Shown here: positions 1-7,083 of the stretch, piece by piece
Layout of the letters: every line of letters starts with the position of its first letter
Position numbering within the stretch: position 1 is the first letter of the stretch
Assembly (NCBI RefSeq): GCF_001314605.1
Contig: NZ_LIHP01000010.1
Span: 1-64,000 of the forward strand
From: Marinobacter sp. HL-58
GTDB taxonomy: Bacteria; Pseudomonadota; Gammaproteobacteria; Pseudomonadales; Oleiphilaceae
Length of the DNA: 64,000 nucleotides
Direction: 5' to 3'
Notes under the pieces: model-generated
The model's input: the letters and a program-made list of their open reading frames with translations, nothing else
Databases searched by the model: none
Told to the model about the DNA's origin: nothing
Position numbers and translations under genes: made by a program

Positions 1-212
1 AGAAACACACAAATAACGGGAAAATAGTGTCTGAATCTTCGATTTTTTGCCGGTTAAACCCAAGATCGGCAAATATCAGCAGTTATTCAGACCTTCCCTT
101 ACAGTAAGCACGCCACTTTTACCAAATTTTTATACTCTTTTTTACCATATAAATTTAAATAAAATTATCACAAAATTATATATTAAATGATAAATATTTA
201 AATTTGCAGCCC
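1..212. other. AT-rich non-coding edge of the window
   Basis: I see no gene here. The stretch is strongly AT-rich with runs of A and T and no convincing reading frame on either strand. It lies downstream of the flippase gene, which is on the minus strand, so it is probably the spacer to the next gene of the polysaccharide locus outside the window. Confidence 0.5.
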
Positions 213-1499
213 CTAGATATTACATTTAATTACGCACTCTCTTCGCACTATATTTATAACAGTTACTGCTGTGAAGAAATAATGAACAGACAATGCAAAG
301 GCATAGATTCCTAATGTTATTACTGGCGAAAAGTCCCAAAAACGTGCAAGACAAAACACAAACAAAATACCGATTGAACGAACGATATTAATTCGTAAAA
401 ATATCCACTGCCGACCAAAAACACTTAATATATTAACGAGTGGACTAGATACGAATTGCGCAAGTAAGTAAATAGCCAATATACTTGCGAATACTCCTGC
501 CTGACGCCATTGTGCGCCAAAGGTAATTTCAAAGAGTATTGGGCCAAAAATCAGCAAAATCAAGAATGGCGGAAGACTTAAGAACAATAACTTTTTGGTC
601 ACGTTTCTGGTGATCTTGTAGATTTTCTCGGGGTTCTTTTTGCCAACTTTAGCTATTTCGGCATAGTAGGCTTGGCCAGTGGTCTGCCCAAACAAAGCTA
701 TCGGCAATGCCAGCGCCATTAGAGCTAAACCTAACTGGCCTGTCGTCTCCGCCCCAAATAGCCATGCACTAAAGAGTAGCGGTGTTTGAGAGGAAAAGAC
801 CAACAAAAACTGTGAAGGTAAACGGAATTTGGGGAAATCCGCATAGCGTTTAAAAAGAAAGATCATCCTATCGCGCGACACATGGGGCAAGTTGGCCCAA
901 AAATTTTGATAAAAGCCAAGAGATAGAGAGAGGATGCCCCCCGCCTGTGTAACCACCTGCCCTATCAACAAACCCAACGGCTTAAGACCTGCCAGCCCCA
1001 GACTTATCTTTACTATCGCACCAATTGTTGACTGCCAGACTTTAGTTTTAGCTAGAGGCTTAAATGCTTTTTCTCTTGTAGCCCACTGAGTGAGAATCTC
1101 ATAAAAACCCGCACCCACAATAGCAATGATTAACAACCACCAGTAGGGTAAAAGTGCCTGCATATTTAGCATCTGCAATACTGGGTCAGCAAGTAGCCAC
1201 AAAATCAATGCACTAAAAAAGCTCATACCCACAAGAAGAGCTATGCACAATACAGCCAAGTTAACTGCCAGGCGATCATTTCGGGGTAAAGGCAATGCCA
1301 CAGAGTATCGCAACGTCCCTATGGGCACGATCAAAGCGACTAAAGCCGTAAATACCGCCAGAACACCCATGTGTTCCGGTGTGTAGATGCGGGTAATGAT
1401 GGGAATAGACAGCAAGCCGACCAGTTTGGCTATACCTGTCCCGCTTGCCAAAACAGCCATGTTTTTAAAGATACTGCTGGTATTTGACTGGCTCCTCAT
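213..1499 (-). CDS. wzx: Wzx-like polysaccharide flippase
   Basis: This is a polytopic inner-membrane protein of about 428 residues. It has the layout of the polysaccharide-transport (PST/MATE-like) family, which flips undecaprenyl-linked O-units across the membrane. The N-terminus carries the typical pattern of a short Ser/Thr-rich leader followed by a glycine-rich first helix and ITRIYTPEHMG. About twelve hydrophobic segments follow. The frame is open to 1562, but I prefer the ATG at 1499 because the family homology begins there and a weak GAAG lies upstream. The gene sits downstream of a decayed sugar dehydrogenase and wzz on the same strand. Its base composition is AT-richer than the rest of the window, as is common for transferred O-antigen genes. 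The exact sugar substrate cannot be told from sequence. Confidence 0.8.
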   Translation of the reverse strand: MRSQSNTSSIFKNMAVLASGTGIAKLVGLLSIPIITRIYTPEHMGVLAVFTALVALIVPIGTLRYSVALPLPRNDRLAVNLAVLCIALLVGMSFFSALILWLLADPVLQMLNMQALLPYWWLLIIAIVGAGFYEILTQWATREKAFKPLAKTKVWQSTIGAIVKISLGLAGLKPLGLLIGQVVTQAGGILSLSLGFYQNFWANLPHVSRDRMIFLFKRYADFPKFRLPSQFLLVFSSQTPLLFSAWLFGAETTGQLGLALMALALPIALFGQTTGQAYYAEIAKVGKKNPEKIYKITRNVTKKLLFLSLPPFLILLIFGPILFEITFGAQWRQAGVFASILAIYLLAQFVSSPLVNILSVFGRQWIFLRINIVRSIGILFVFCLARFWDFSPVITLGIYAFALSVHYFFTAVTVINIVRRECVIKCNI

Positions 1500-1610
1500 A
1501 ACATCTTCATATATTGAAACATTAGGTTTTATCGCACATGGAGTGCGCTCCTTTCTCAACATTATTGTTTATAGCGTGAATTCAGATAATACCTCTAGCG
1601 CTTTGGCACC

Positions 1611-2433
1611 TTAAATATGCAGGGGTGAGTTCAACATGGCCTTCACTAGCCGAGAAACCACGTAAGCGTCCATACCATCGTTCAAACGACGGCCGAGCAG
1701 TATGATTTCCAATTATTAATCAATGGCTTGGGTTTTGTGGATGAGGTCGTGCGGATCTATACCGTTACAGTGTCCACCGACCAAGCCGGAGCGGAATGGT
1801 AGAAAATTCCACTTTGTGCCGGCGGCTTTCAGCACCGCTTCGGTGTCTATGCCCAACCGGTTGAAGATAACCGCCAGCTCGTGGATAAGCGCAATATTCA
1901 AATCCCGCTGGGTGTTTTCAATCACTTTGGCCGCTTCGGCCATTTTAATGCTGCTGGGTTTGTGGGTGCCTGCGGTAATGATTTCGTCGTAGAGGTTATC
2001 AACCAGCTCTACCGCTTCGGGTGTAGAACCGGAGGTCACTTTTTTGATGGTGGTTACACGGTGTTCTTTATCGTCCGGGTTTATGCGCTCCGGGCAATAG
2101 CCTACGAAGACGTCTTGGTTGAAGGTAAGGTCGGAAACCGTTTCCAGAACCGGCACGCAGTCTTCCTCAGTAGCACTTGGGTACACGGAGCGTTCGTAAA
2201 CCACGATGTCGCATTTTTTGAGCGTTTTACCGATGGTTTCGCTGGCTTTAACGATCGGAGTTAAGTCCGGTGTTGTGTGCTCTTTAGTTTGCGTGCGTAC
2301 TGTGACGATGCAGATCTTTGCGGCTTTGGTTTATGTCGAAACCAATTACGTTACGTTTTTTGACGAACTCTACGGCTAAGGGAAGGCCTACGTAGCCTAG
2401 ACCTATGATAGCAAGGGTTAATTTTTTTTGCAT
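1611..2433 (-). pseudogene. Decayed UDP-sugar 6-dehydrogenase (WbpO/TviB type)
   Basis: Reading the minus strand from the ATG at 2433 gives the Rossmann start of a nucleotide-sugar dehydrogenase (MQKKLTLAIIGLGYVGLPLA, then FDINQSR). The frame then breaks at about 2320. The other frame continues with [24 protein letters not shown] and on through [19 protein letters not shown] and [10 protein letters not shown] to [13 protein letters not shown]. Two adjacent in-frame stops follow at about 1711-1716. The same frame then resumes with EIILLGRRLNDGMDAYV and ends at 1611. So about 40-50 residues are missing after the nucleotide-binding loop, there is a frameshift and there are two stops. The C-terminal domain of the usual ~425-residue enzyme is also absent. 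The enzyme oxidises UDP-N-acetylhexosamine to the uronate; this copy cannot make it. Confidence 0.85.
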
Positions 2434-2819
2434 AATGGTTAACATCTCGGACTGAAATTTTGCTAGCGCTCGGTAGGGAATGTCTTTGGTCTGGGAGGTT
2501 AGGATGGGGCAGGCCCGGCCCGGTCTATTGCGCCCGTCCGCTGGCCACTTACTGAATATTTTAAGTTTGAAGTATGAATTTACTAAGCTGAAAACACCTC
2601 TGGGACTAAAGTTGGCGAAACTCCGTGGAAATGGTTTTTACATTGCTGAAAATAGGCCACTGTAATTTCCAAGGCTGGAAATAGTTTCTAACCCAGAATG
2701 TGAGCGTAAATTTGAAAATAGTATTTCCGAAGGTGGAAATTAAAATAGCTAGGCCATTGATTTTAAATGAATCTTTAAAGCTGACAAGGTGCGCTTATCA
2801 GTTCGTGACAAATAATCAC
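2434..2819. other. Non-coding gap with two similar short dyads
   Basis: No gene is supported in these 386 bases. Short open frames on the plus strand have no start signals or family match. The notable content is a pair of related 18-bp imperfect dyads at 2665-2682 and 2723-2740, both beginning ATTTCC and ending GGAAAT. They could be a binding site or repeat remnants. The gap separates wzz from the broken dehydrogenase, so a gene may have been lost here. Confidence 0.4.
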
Positions 2820-3587
2820 CTATTCTCCAGCATTTTCCCCCAACTGCTCCCTGACCAGCACAATAAATTCAGAGACAAAAGCAAAAAACACTCCCATCGT
2901 TCCACCCAGAACCGCCGCCATGATAACAATCAAGGTTTTGCTGGTACCCTTGCGCTCCGCACTTTCCCGGCTGACTACCAACGTCTCCCCCTGGCCCAGC
3001 CCTTCCAGCTTACCTTCCAGATCAACCCGTTTGTCATAGGCCTCTGCAATAGCAGAACCGGTATCTTCGCCCCCCTGCAGTGATTCTACTGCTCGGTCTA
3101 TGGCTTCGATACGGTTCTCCAGGCTCTGCTTTTCCCTGGATAGCAGCGCGTGCTGGCGTTCTTTGATCTGGTCGATCAGCTTTTCGTGAGTTTCCTCGAC
3201 CAGCGCAGCGTTGTCCGGCGATGCCTGAGAGACCATCCGTATCAGACCAGTGTCTTCCGGGTTGGAAAAACTGATCTCAAACGGTAGCTTTTCCTCTTCT
3301 GTCTGGCGGTGAGTGGCCTGGATTTCTGGGAACCACTGGTTTTCCAGCGTGGCGATGGTTGTGGCAGGCGCCTCTACCGTTTTTCCGGAATCCACTTCAG
3401 CCATCTGATAAAGGCTTACGTATTCGTACTTTTCCGGTACCAGCAACAATGCGTAGGCGAGCCCGGCCAGTGTTGTGGCCAAAAAGACCACGTAAAAAAC
3501 GCGCCGGCGACGGATAAAGGTGGTCGCCAGGTCGACAAGGCTAATCTCGTCGTCGTAGGTCTGTCGCCTTTCGGGTGTGCTGTCCAT
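2820..3587 (-). CDS. wzz: Wzz-like O-antigen chain-length determinant
   Basis: The 255-residue protein has the polysaccharide co-polymerase layout. A cytoplasmic N-terminus contains DEISLVDLATTFIRRRR. A first membrane helix spans about residues 30-50. A periplasmic domain contains a charged helical, coiled-coil-prone stretch at about 130-175. A second helix lies at about 216-238 near the C-terminus. Wzz proteins form inner-membrane oligomers that set the modal length of O-antigen made by Wzy. It is shorter than the ~325-residue enterobacterial Wzz, with a reduced periplasmic region. It is the first gene after the ops/JUMPStart element at 3631-3641 and probably the head of the polysaccharide operon. 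The call is firm at family level; the length class is not predictable. Confidence 0.82.
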   Translation of the reverse strand: MDSTPERRQTYDDEISLVDLATTFIRRRRVFYVVFLATTLAGLAYALLLVPEKYEYVSLYQMAEVDSGKTVEAPATTIATLENQWFPEIQATHRQTEEEKLPFEISFSNPEDTGLIRMVSQASPDNAALVEETHEKLIDQIKERQHALLSREKQSLENRIEAIDRAVESLQGGEDTGSAIAEAYDKRVDLEGKLEGLGQGETLVVSRESAERKGTSKTLIVIMAAVLGGTMGVFFAFVSEFIVLVREQLGENAGE

Positions 3588-3630
3588 TAACTAGAACCTG
3601 TTATTTGCTGTTTGGGTGATTCGTTCAGGC

Positions 3631-3641
3631 ACGCTACCGCC
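3631..3641 (-). promoter_or_regulatory. ops / JUMPStart element
   Basis: On the minus strand the sequence reads GGCGGTAGCGT. It matches the core of the ops element (GGCGGTAG) at the 3' end of JUMPStart sequences, with G-rich sequence before it and GCCTG after it. RfaH binds the non-template ops DNA in a paused polymerase and converts it to a termination-resistant form. The site lies about 44 bases upstream of wzz, and an RfaH homologue is encoded immediately upstream, which makes a chance match unlikely. Confidence 0.8.
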
Positions 3642-3759
3642 CCACCTACCAGAACTCAGTGCGTTTGAGGCTCAATCCGCTTGGCTATGAAAACACGGAA
3701 AGCGTTCCCATTGGCATCCCTGCCAGGCAGCGTGTGGTTTGTTGCAGTAATGTGGCGCA

Positions 3760-3787
3760 ATTCTACGGCATCGTAGCTTACAGGCAA
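3760..3787 (-). promoter_or_regulatory. Possible sigma-70 promoter for wzz operon
   Basis: On the minus strand TTGCCT (3787-3782) and TAGAAT (3765-3760) are separated by 16 bases. Transcription would start near 3753, placing the ops element a little over 100 bases into the transcript, which is where such elements occur. The -35 match is only moderate. Confidence 0.35.
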
Positions 3788-3879
3788 GCCGGATTGTGCC
3801 TTACATTGTAAATTGGATCCGTGTGTTTGGTTAATTATTGTTAAATCGATGGAGAGGGGAACGGGAATACATAGTAGTT

Positions 3880-3913
3880 GTCGGATTACGGCCTTTGGCC
3901 TAATCCGACCTAC
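3880..3913. repeat. GTCGGATTACG-type palindrome, copy 1
   Basis: The hairpin is GTCGGATTA/TAATCCGAC with a short GC loop, followed by CTAC. It overlaps the 3' end of rfaH, so the last residues of RfaH (RRSD) and its stop codon are encoded by the repeat. Confidence 0.85.
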
Positions 3914-4391
3914 GGGGGTGGAGGGTAGAGAGGGGAACTTTGACGGTTTGCTGCTTCTGCATGAAGCTGATCAGCACTATGGCGCGCTCTTCGCCGTCGT
4001 AGGCCTGGAAGATGGCGCTGATACCTTTGAAGGGGCCTTCATCCAGCTCTACCGTCTGGCCGGGCTTGATACCGCCCTGTTCTGCCACGGTATCCAGGCT
4101 GTCTTTGATGTGCTGGATGACGTCGTCCGGGATGGATGCGGGTTTGTTGGCAAAGCTCACAATGCGCACCACACCACGGGTAGACCGCAGCTTCGCCCAC
4201 ATGGGGTCGGTTTGTTCCAGGTTAACGAACAGGTAGCCGGGGAAAAGAGGCTCCAGCTTCTTGGTGCGCTTCCCTGCCCTGATCTTCTCCACCGTGATCT
4301 TGGGGTAGAAGCAGGCAATATCCTGATTCTGCAAATGCGCCAGGGCCCGGTCACCCTGGGCAGGCTTATGCTGTAACGCGTACCAGGTCAT
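3900..4391 (-). CDS. rfaH: RfaH, operon-specific transcription antiterminator
   Basis: The 163-residue NusG paralogue has the NusG N-terminal fold. Landmarks are the WYALQHKP start, EPLFPGYLFVNL at about 47-58 and TRGVVRIVSF at about 71-80. A KOW segment at about 111-128 (GQTVELDEGPFKGISAIF) precedes a short C-terminal domain. The ITVEKIRAGKRTKKLEPLFPGYLF region is close to E. coli RfaH (ITLEKIVRGKRTAVSEPLFPNYLF) rather than to general NusG. RfaH travels with RNA polymerase recruited at ops sites and suppresses Rho-dependent termination of long LPS/capsule operons. An ops site lies just downstream in front of wzz, on the same strand, supporting the call. The final codons fall inside a dispersed palindrome at 3880-3913. 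Confidence 0.9.
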   Translation of the reverse strand: MTWYALQHKPAQGDRALAHLQNQDIACFYPKITVEKIRAGKRTKKLEPLFPGYLFVNLEQTDPMWAKLRSTRGVVRIVSFANKPASIPDDVIQHIKDSLDTVAEQGGIKPGQTVELDEGPFKGISAIFQAYDGEERAIVLISFMQKQQTVKVPLSTLHPRRSD

Positions 4392-4410
4392 CTAAATCCT
4401 TGAAACCAGA

Positions 4411-4467
4411 TTGGGGTCAGACCCCAGTGCATTTTAACCGATCAAATGTCTTGGGGTCTGACCCCAA
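4411..4467. repeat. REPIN-like double palindrome, copy 1
   Basis: The left half is TTGGGGTCAGACCCCAG and the right half is its inverted partner CTTGGGGTCTGACCCCAA. They are joined by TGCATTT...AAATGTC, which also pairs. The whole 57 bp is a near-palindrome made of two REP-like hairpins. It lies between rfaH and the stop codon of the PIN toxin gene. Confidence 0.9.
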
Positions 4468-4468
4468 A

Positions 4469-4900
4469 TTACAAGCCGCCGTGGCGGCTCCAGAACTCCG
4501 AAGGCGTGATGACAGGATAGCTGTCAGTTAAAGCGAGCAGGTCTTTATCACCGGTGACCAAGTAATCTACAGAATGGTTTTGTATACCTGTCACCAGCGT
4601 TCCCAGCACCGGTGTATCTTTCAGATCTCTCACTGACTCTGCTGGCAGATCCGCAGGCTCGATAATCTCTGCCAGAAACGACAGAATATCCACAAGGTCA
4701 TCAACTTCGGCGTCCGACATGCCGTGGCGGTGGCGTAGCCTGGGCAGAACTCTGCGAACCTCATCAAGGATAAAGTCAGAAAGAAAAACCTCGATTGCCC
4801 CGCTACGCCAAGCCTGCATGATCTTTCCGGGCACGCTGGTTGTATAAGCCATACCGGAAATAATAACGTTGGTATCGAGAACCACCTGAATGGATGCCAT
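4469..4900 (-). CDS. PIN-domain ribonuclease toxin
   Basis: The 143-residue PIN domain has the acidic active-site pattern of the family: VVLDTNVIISG with Asp9, Glu47 in ILDEVRRVL, Asp95 in DLKDTPVLG and Asp118/Asp120 in VTGDKDLLAL. PIN toxins are Mg-dependent RNases that cleave tRNA, rRNA or mRNA. It resembles the COG1569 subgroup of predicted PIN toxins. It lies 14 bases downstream of a Phd/YefM-type antitoxin on the same strand, giving the usual antitoxin-first operon. The pair is bounded by two REPIN-like repeats. The RNA target is not deducible. Confidence 0.85.
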   Translation of the reverse strand: MASIQVVLDTNVIISGMAYTTSVPGKIMQAWRSGAIEVFLSDFILDEVRRVLPRLRHRHGMSDAEVDDLVDILSFLAEIIEPADLPAESVRDLKDTPVLGTLVTGIQNHSVDYLVTGDKDLLALTDSYPVITPSEFWSRHGGL

Positions 4901-4914
4901 CCCTGGAATGCTCC

Positions 4915-5190
4915 CTACTTGTCTGCCGCGCGCTCGTTCCTGATCGCCTCTTCAATTTCCCGCATACCCTCTTCCTGAGGTACATCTGCAAACCCTTCCT
5001 CCAGGCGGGAGCTCAAGGCTTCAAAGCGCGCCTCCATCCTTCTGATCCGCCCGAACAGGCGAGCATCGACCAAAGCCGCCACTGGCTTACCATCTTTTTT
5101 GATCAAGACGCTATCGTGGCGATACTGGACCTGATTAATCATCTCACCAAGGTTTTGGCGAAACTTCACTGCACTGGTTTCCGTGATCAT
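4915..5190 (-). CDS. Phd/YefM-family antitoxin
   Basis: The 91-residue protein starts at the ATG at 5190, which has GGAGG five bases upstream on the minus strand; an earlier in-frame TTG at 5202 would destroy that site. Residues 1-60 match the Phd/YefM DNA-binding fold (MITETSAVKFRQNLGEMINQ, then DSVLIKKDGKPVAALVD). The C-terminal third is highly charged and helical, as expected for the toxin-neutralising tail. It would bind and inhibit the PIN protein encoded downstream and repress its own promoter. Direct repeats suitable as an operator lie just upstream. Confidence 0.85.
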   Translation of the reverse strand: MITETSAVKFRQNLGEMINQVQYRHDSVLIKKDGKPVAALVDARLFGRIRRMEARFEALSSRLEEGFADVPQEEGMREIEEAIRNERAADK

Positions 5191-5202
5191 GTCCACCTCC
5201 AA

Positions 5203-5226
5203 CCATATTGACCATACTGATCATAC
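5203..5226 (-). promoter_or_regulatory. Candidate autoregulatory operator of the PIN/Phd module
   Basis: Reading the minus strand there are three near-direct repeats of TATGRTCAR (TATGATCAG, TATGGTCAA, TATGGTTGG) at 9-base spacing, directly before the antitoxin ribosome-binding site. Phd-type antitoxins bind such tandem sites. This is inference from position and repetition only. Confidence 0.4.
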
Positions 5227-5230
5227 CACC

Positions 5231-5295
5231 TTTTGGGGGGGGGGGCAGACACCAGTGCATTTTAACCGATCAAATGTCTTGGGGTCTGACCCCAA
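5231..5295. repeat. REPIN-like double palindrome, copy 2 (degenerate left arm)
   Basis: The right hairpin (GGGGTCTGACCCC) and the centre are intact. The left hairpin has been replaced by an 11-base G run followed by CAGACACC. The copy lies between the PIN/Phd operon and cysQ. Confidence 0.85.
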
Positions 5296-5301
5296 TTGAA
5301 C

Positions 5302-6072
5302 TCAATACCAGTCGCCGGATGCCACAAAGTGCGGGTTCAATACGTCTTCCTTGCCGTATTGCAGGGGCTTGCCATCCAGCGTTTCCACCTTGCCACCAGC
5401 TGCTGACAGCACCGCGTGCGCCGCGCCGGTATCCCATTCGCAGGTGGGCCCCAGCCTTGGGTAGATATCCGCATGGCCTTCGGCGATTTTGCAGAATTTG
5501 AGGGAACTGCCAGCCTGGACCAGTTCGTGTTCGCCCAGTTTGTCGATGAAGGCGCGGGTTTCTTCGTTGAGGTGGTTTTTGCTGGCCACCACGCGCTTGG
5601 CGTCTTTTGGCTCTGCTACCCTGATCCGCCGCACCCGGCCGGTGCGATCGCGCTTATAGGCACCCTCGCCTTTCAGGCCCCAGTAGGCCTCTTTCAGTGC
5701 CGGAGCGGTGACCACGCCCAGAATCGGCTCGCCCCTTTCGATCAGCGCAATGTTGACGGTGAACTCTCCGGTGCGCTGGGTGAAGTCCTTGGTGCCATCG
5801 ATCGGATCGATCAACCAGAACCGCTGCCAATGCTGACGCTCGCTCCAGGGAATGTCCGCGCCTTCTTCCGAGAGAATGGGAATATCATGGCTCAGATTAC
5901 GCAGGCCCGCCGCGATGATCTTGTGGCTGGCGATGTCCGCAGCCGTAATCGGGGATTCATCGGCTTTGAAATCCACTTTGAAGTCCGTCATGTAGATGCT
6001 CATGACTTTCTCGCTGGCAGCGTCTGCAATCTTGAGGACATCCGGAAGGATGGAGCTGTAGTGCATGGGCAT
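5302..6072 (-). CDS. cysQ: CysQ, 3'(2'),5'-bisphosphate nucleotidase
   Basis: This is a 256-residue member of the inositol-monophosphatase fold. The metal-binding motifs are visible: SEEG (Glu69-Glu70), WLIDPIDGTKDF (DPIDGT at about 89-94) and CEWDTGAAHAV near residue 212. CysQ hydrolyses 3'-phosphoadenosine 5'-phosphate to AMP, clearing a by-product of sulfate assimilation. I place the start at the ATG at 6072, preceded by AGGA at five bases. The longer open frame to 6153 only translates a REPIN repeat and should not be annotated. The gene is flanked on both sides by REPIN-like repeats but looks like an ordinary core gene. Confidence 0.88.
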   Translation of the reverse strand: MPMHYSSILPDVLKIADAASEKVMSIYMTDFKVDFKADESPITAADIASHKIIAAGLRNLSHDIPILSEEGADIPWSERQHWQRFWLIDPIDGTKDFTQRTGEFTVNIALIERGEPILGVVTAPALKEAYWGLKGEGAYKRDRTGRVRRIRVAEPKDAKRVVASKNHLNEETRAFIDKLGEHELVQAGSSLKFCKIAEGHADIYPRLGPTCEWDTGAAHAVLSAAGGKVETLDGKPLQYGKEDVLNPHFVASGDWY

Positions 6073-6089
6073 TAAATTCCTGAATTGAA

Positions 6090-6145
6090 TTGGGGTCAGA
6101 CCCCAGTGCATTTGGACGGGTGAAATGTCTTGGGGTCTGACCCCA
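6090..6145. repeat. REPIN-like double palindrome, copy 3
   Basis: TGGGGTCAGACCCCA and TTGGGGTCTGACCCCA flank a GTGCATTT...AAATGTC centre. It lies immediately upstream of the cysQ ribosome-binding site and creates a spurious N-terminal extension in the cysQ frame. Confidence 0.9.
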
Positions 6146-6238
6146 TGAAACACTGACTGCCGTTAACCTACTGTAGAGAAGGAAGATATTAACACAGGAG
6201 TGGAACGGGCGTTGAGCCAGAAATCGGGGTCAGAAATC

Positions 6239-6293
6239 GGGGTCTGACCCAAAGACATTTTATGGAACAAAATGCACTGGGGTCTGACCCCAA
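6239..6293. repeat. REPIN-like double palindrome, copy 4 (inverted orientation)
   Basis: Compared with the other copies this one is reversed (AAAGACATTTTA first, AAAATGCACTGGGG last). A partial duplicate (AAATCGGGGTCAG) directly precedes it. With copy 5 it brackets the transposase gene in inverted orientation. Confidence 0.85.
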
Positions 6294-6363
6294 CTTGAAA
6301 TTATTGTCTGGATACGGCAGATTATTACTCTTACAAATCAGTTCAGTTCACAAGGAATGTGAA

Positions 6364-7059
6364 ATGCCCCGCCGACAAAGGATTTGCCCGGCCGGGATGC
6401 CCCAGCATGTGATTCAGCGGGGGAATAACCGGCAGGTTTGTTTTGAGGATTTCCCCGACAGGGCCGCCTATATGGCGTTTCTCTCCCGCTACCAGGAAGA
6501 GCATGAGGTGGATATTCATGCCTGGGTTTTGATGAGCAATCACACCCACCTTCTGGTGACGCCGCAAACGGATCTGGCGCTGTCCCGGTTCATGAAAGCC
6601 CTCGGCCAGCGCTACGCACAGTACTTCAATCACAAGTACGACCGTTCCGGCACTCTCTGGGAGGGGCGATTCAAGTCCTGCCTTGTTGATACCGAGAGCT
6701 ATTTCCTGCAGTGCCAGCGGTATATTGAACTGAATCCGGTGAAGGCAGGCATGGTGGAATATGCCGGAGATTACCAATGGTCCAGTTACCGGTGCCACGG
6801 CTACGGAATGAAGTTGAAGTGGCACACGCCCCACCCGTGTTACCTGAACTACCAGCCCGATCCTGACAAGCGCTTCGAGAGTTACCGGTCCTTTGTGGCC
6901 ACCCCTTCACCGGAGGGTACGGACGACCTGATTCGGTACGCTGCAATCGCGGGTAAGCCGCTGGGTTCTCAGGACTTTCAGGAGAGGATGGAGGCCAGGT
7001 TCGGGAGGCTGGGGTCAGACCCCAGTGCATTTGGCCTAGCGAAATGTCTTGGGGTCTGA
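6364..7059 (+). CDS. REP-associated tyrosine transposase (RAYT, Y1/HUH)
   Basis: The 231-residue protein of the TnpA-REP (Y1_Tnp/IS200-like) family starts MPRRQRICPAGMPQHVIQRG. It carries the HUH motif NHTHLLV with His60/His62 and the family signature GTLWEGRFKS...RYIELNPVKAGM. A tyrosine near residue 113 is the best candidate nucleophile by spacing to TnpA-REP proteins. I chose the ATG at 6364, since homology starts there; the frame upstream to 6262 only translates a repeat. Such enzymes nick single-stranded REP hairpins and are thought to spread REPIN elements. Here the gene is bracketed by inverted REPIN-like copies 4 and 5, and its last ~16 codons and stop lie in copy 5. Confidence 0.88.
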   Translation: MPRRQRICPAGMPQHVIQRGNNRQVCFEDFPDRAAYMAFLSRYQEEHEVDIHAWVLMSNHTHLLVTPQTDLALSRFMKALGQRYAQYFNHKYDRSGTLWEGRFKSCLVDTESYFLQCQRYIELNPVKAGMVEYAGDYQWSSYRCHGYGMKLKWHTPHPCYLNYQPDPDKRFESYRSFVATPSPEGTDDLIRYAAIAGKPLGSQDFQERMEARFGRLGSDPSAFGLAKCLGV

Positions 7060-7062
7060 CCC
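7011..7062. repeat. REPIN-like double palindrome, copy 5
   Basis: GGGGTCAGACCCC...GGGGTCTGACCC with a GTGCATTTGG...GAAATGTC centre. It overlaps the 3' end of the RAYT gene and supplies its final codons and TGA stop. Confidence 0.9.
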
Positions 7063-7083
7063 TATAAAACTCTCAACAGCTCA

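Larger units (their letters stand above)
3588..3899. other. Leader/promoter region of the polysaccharide operon
   Basis: This 312-base gap lies between rfaH (end at 3900) and wzz, both on the minus strand. It contains an ops/JUMPStart element, a possible sigma-70 promoter upstream of it and part of a GTCGGATTACG palindrome at its rfaH edge. I see no coding sequence. The long leader fits an RfaH-controlled transcript. Confidence 0.6.

Noticed and set aside
2700..3083. Plus-strand 127-residue open frame
   Set aside because: Partly overlaps wzz antisense and has no start signal or recognisable domain.
6073..6153. Longer CysQ with N-terminus MFHGVRPQDISPVQMHWGL
   Set aside because: The extra residues translate a REPIN repeat; the same peptide pattern appears at other copies. 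The ATG at 6072 has a ribosome-binding site and starts the family homology.
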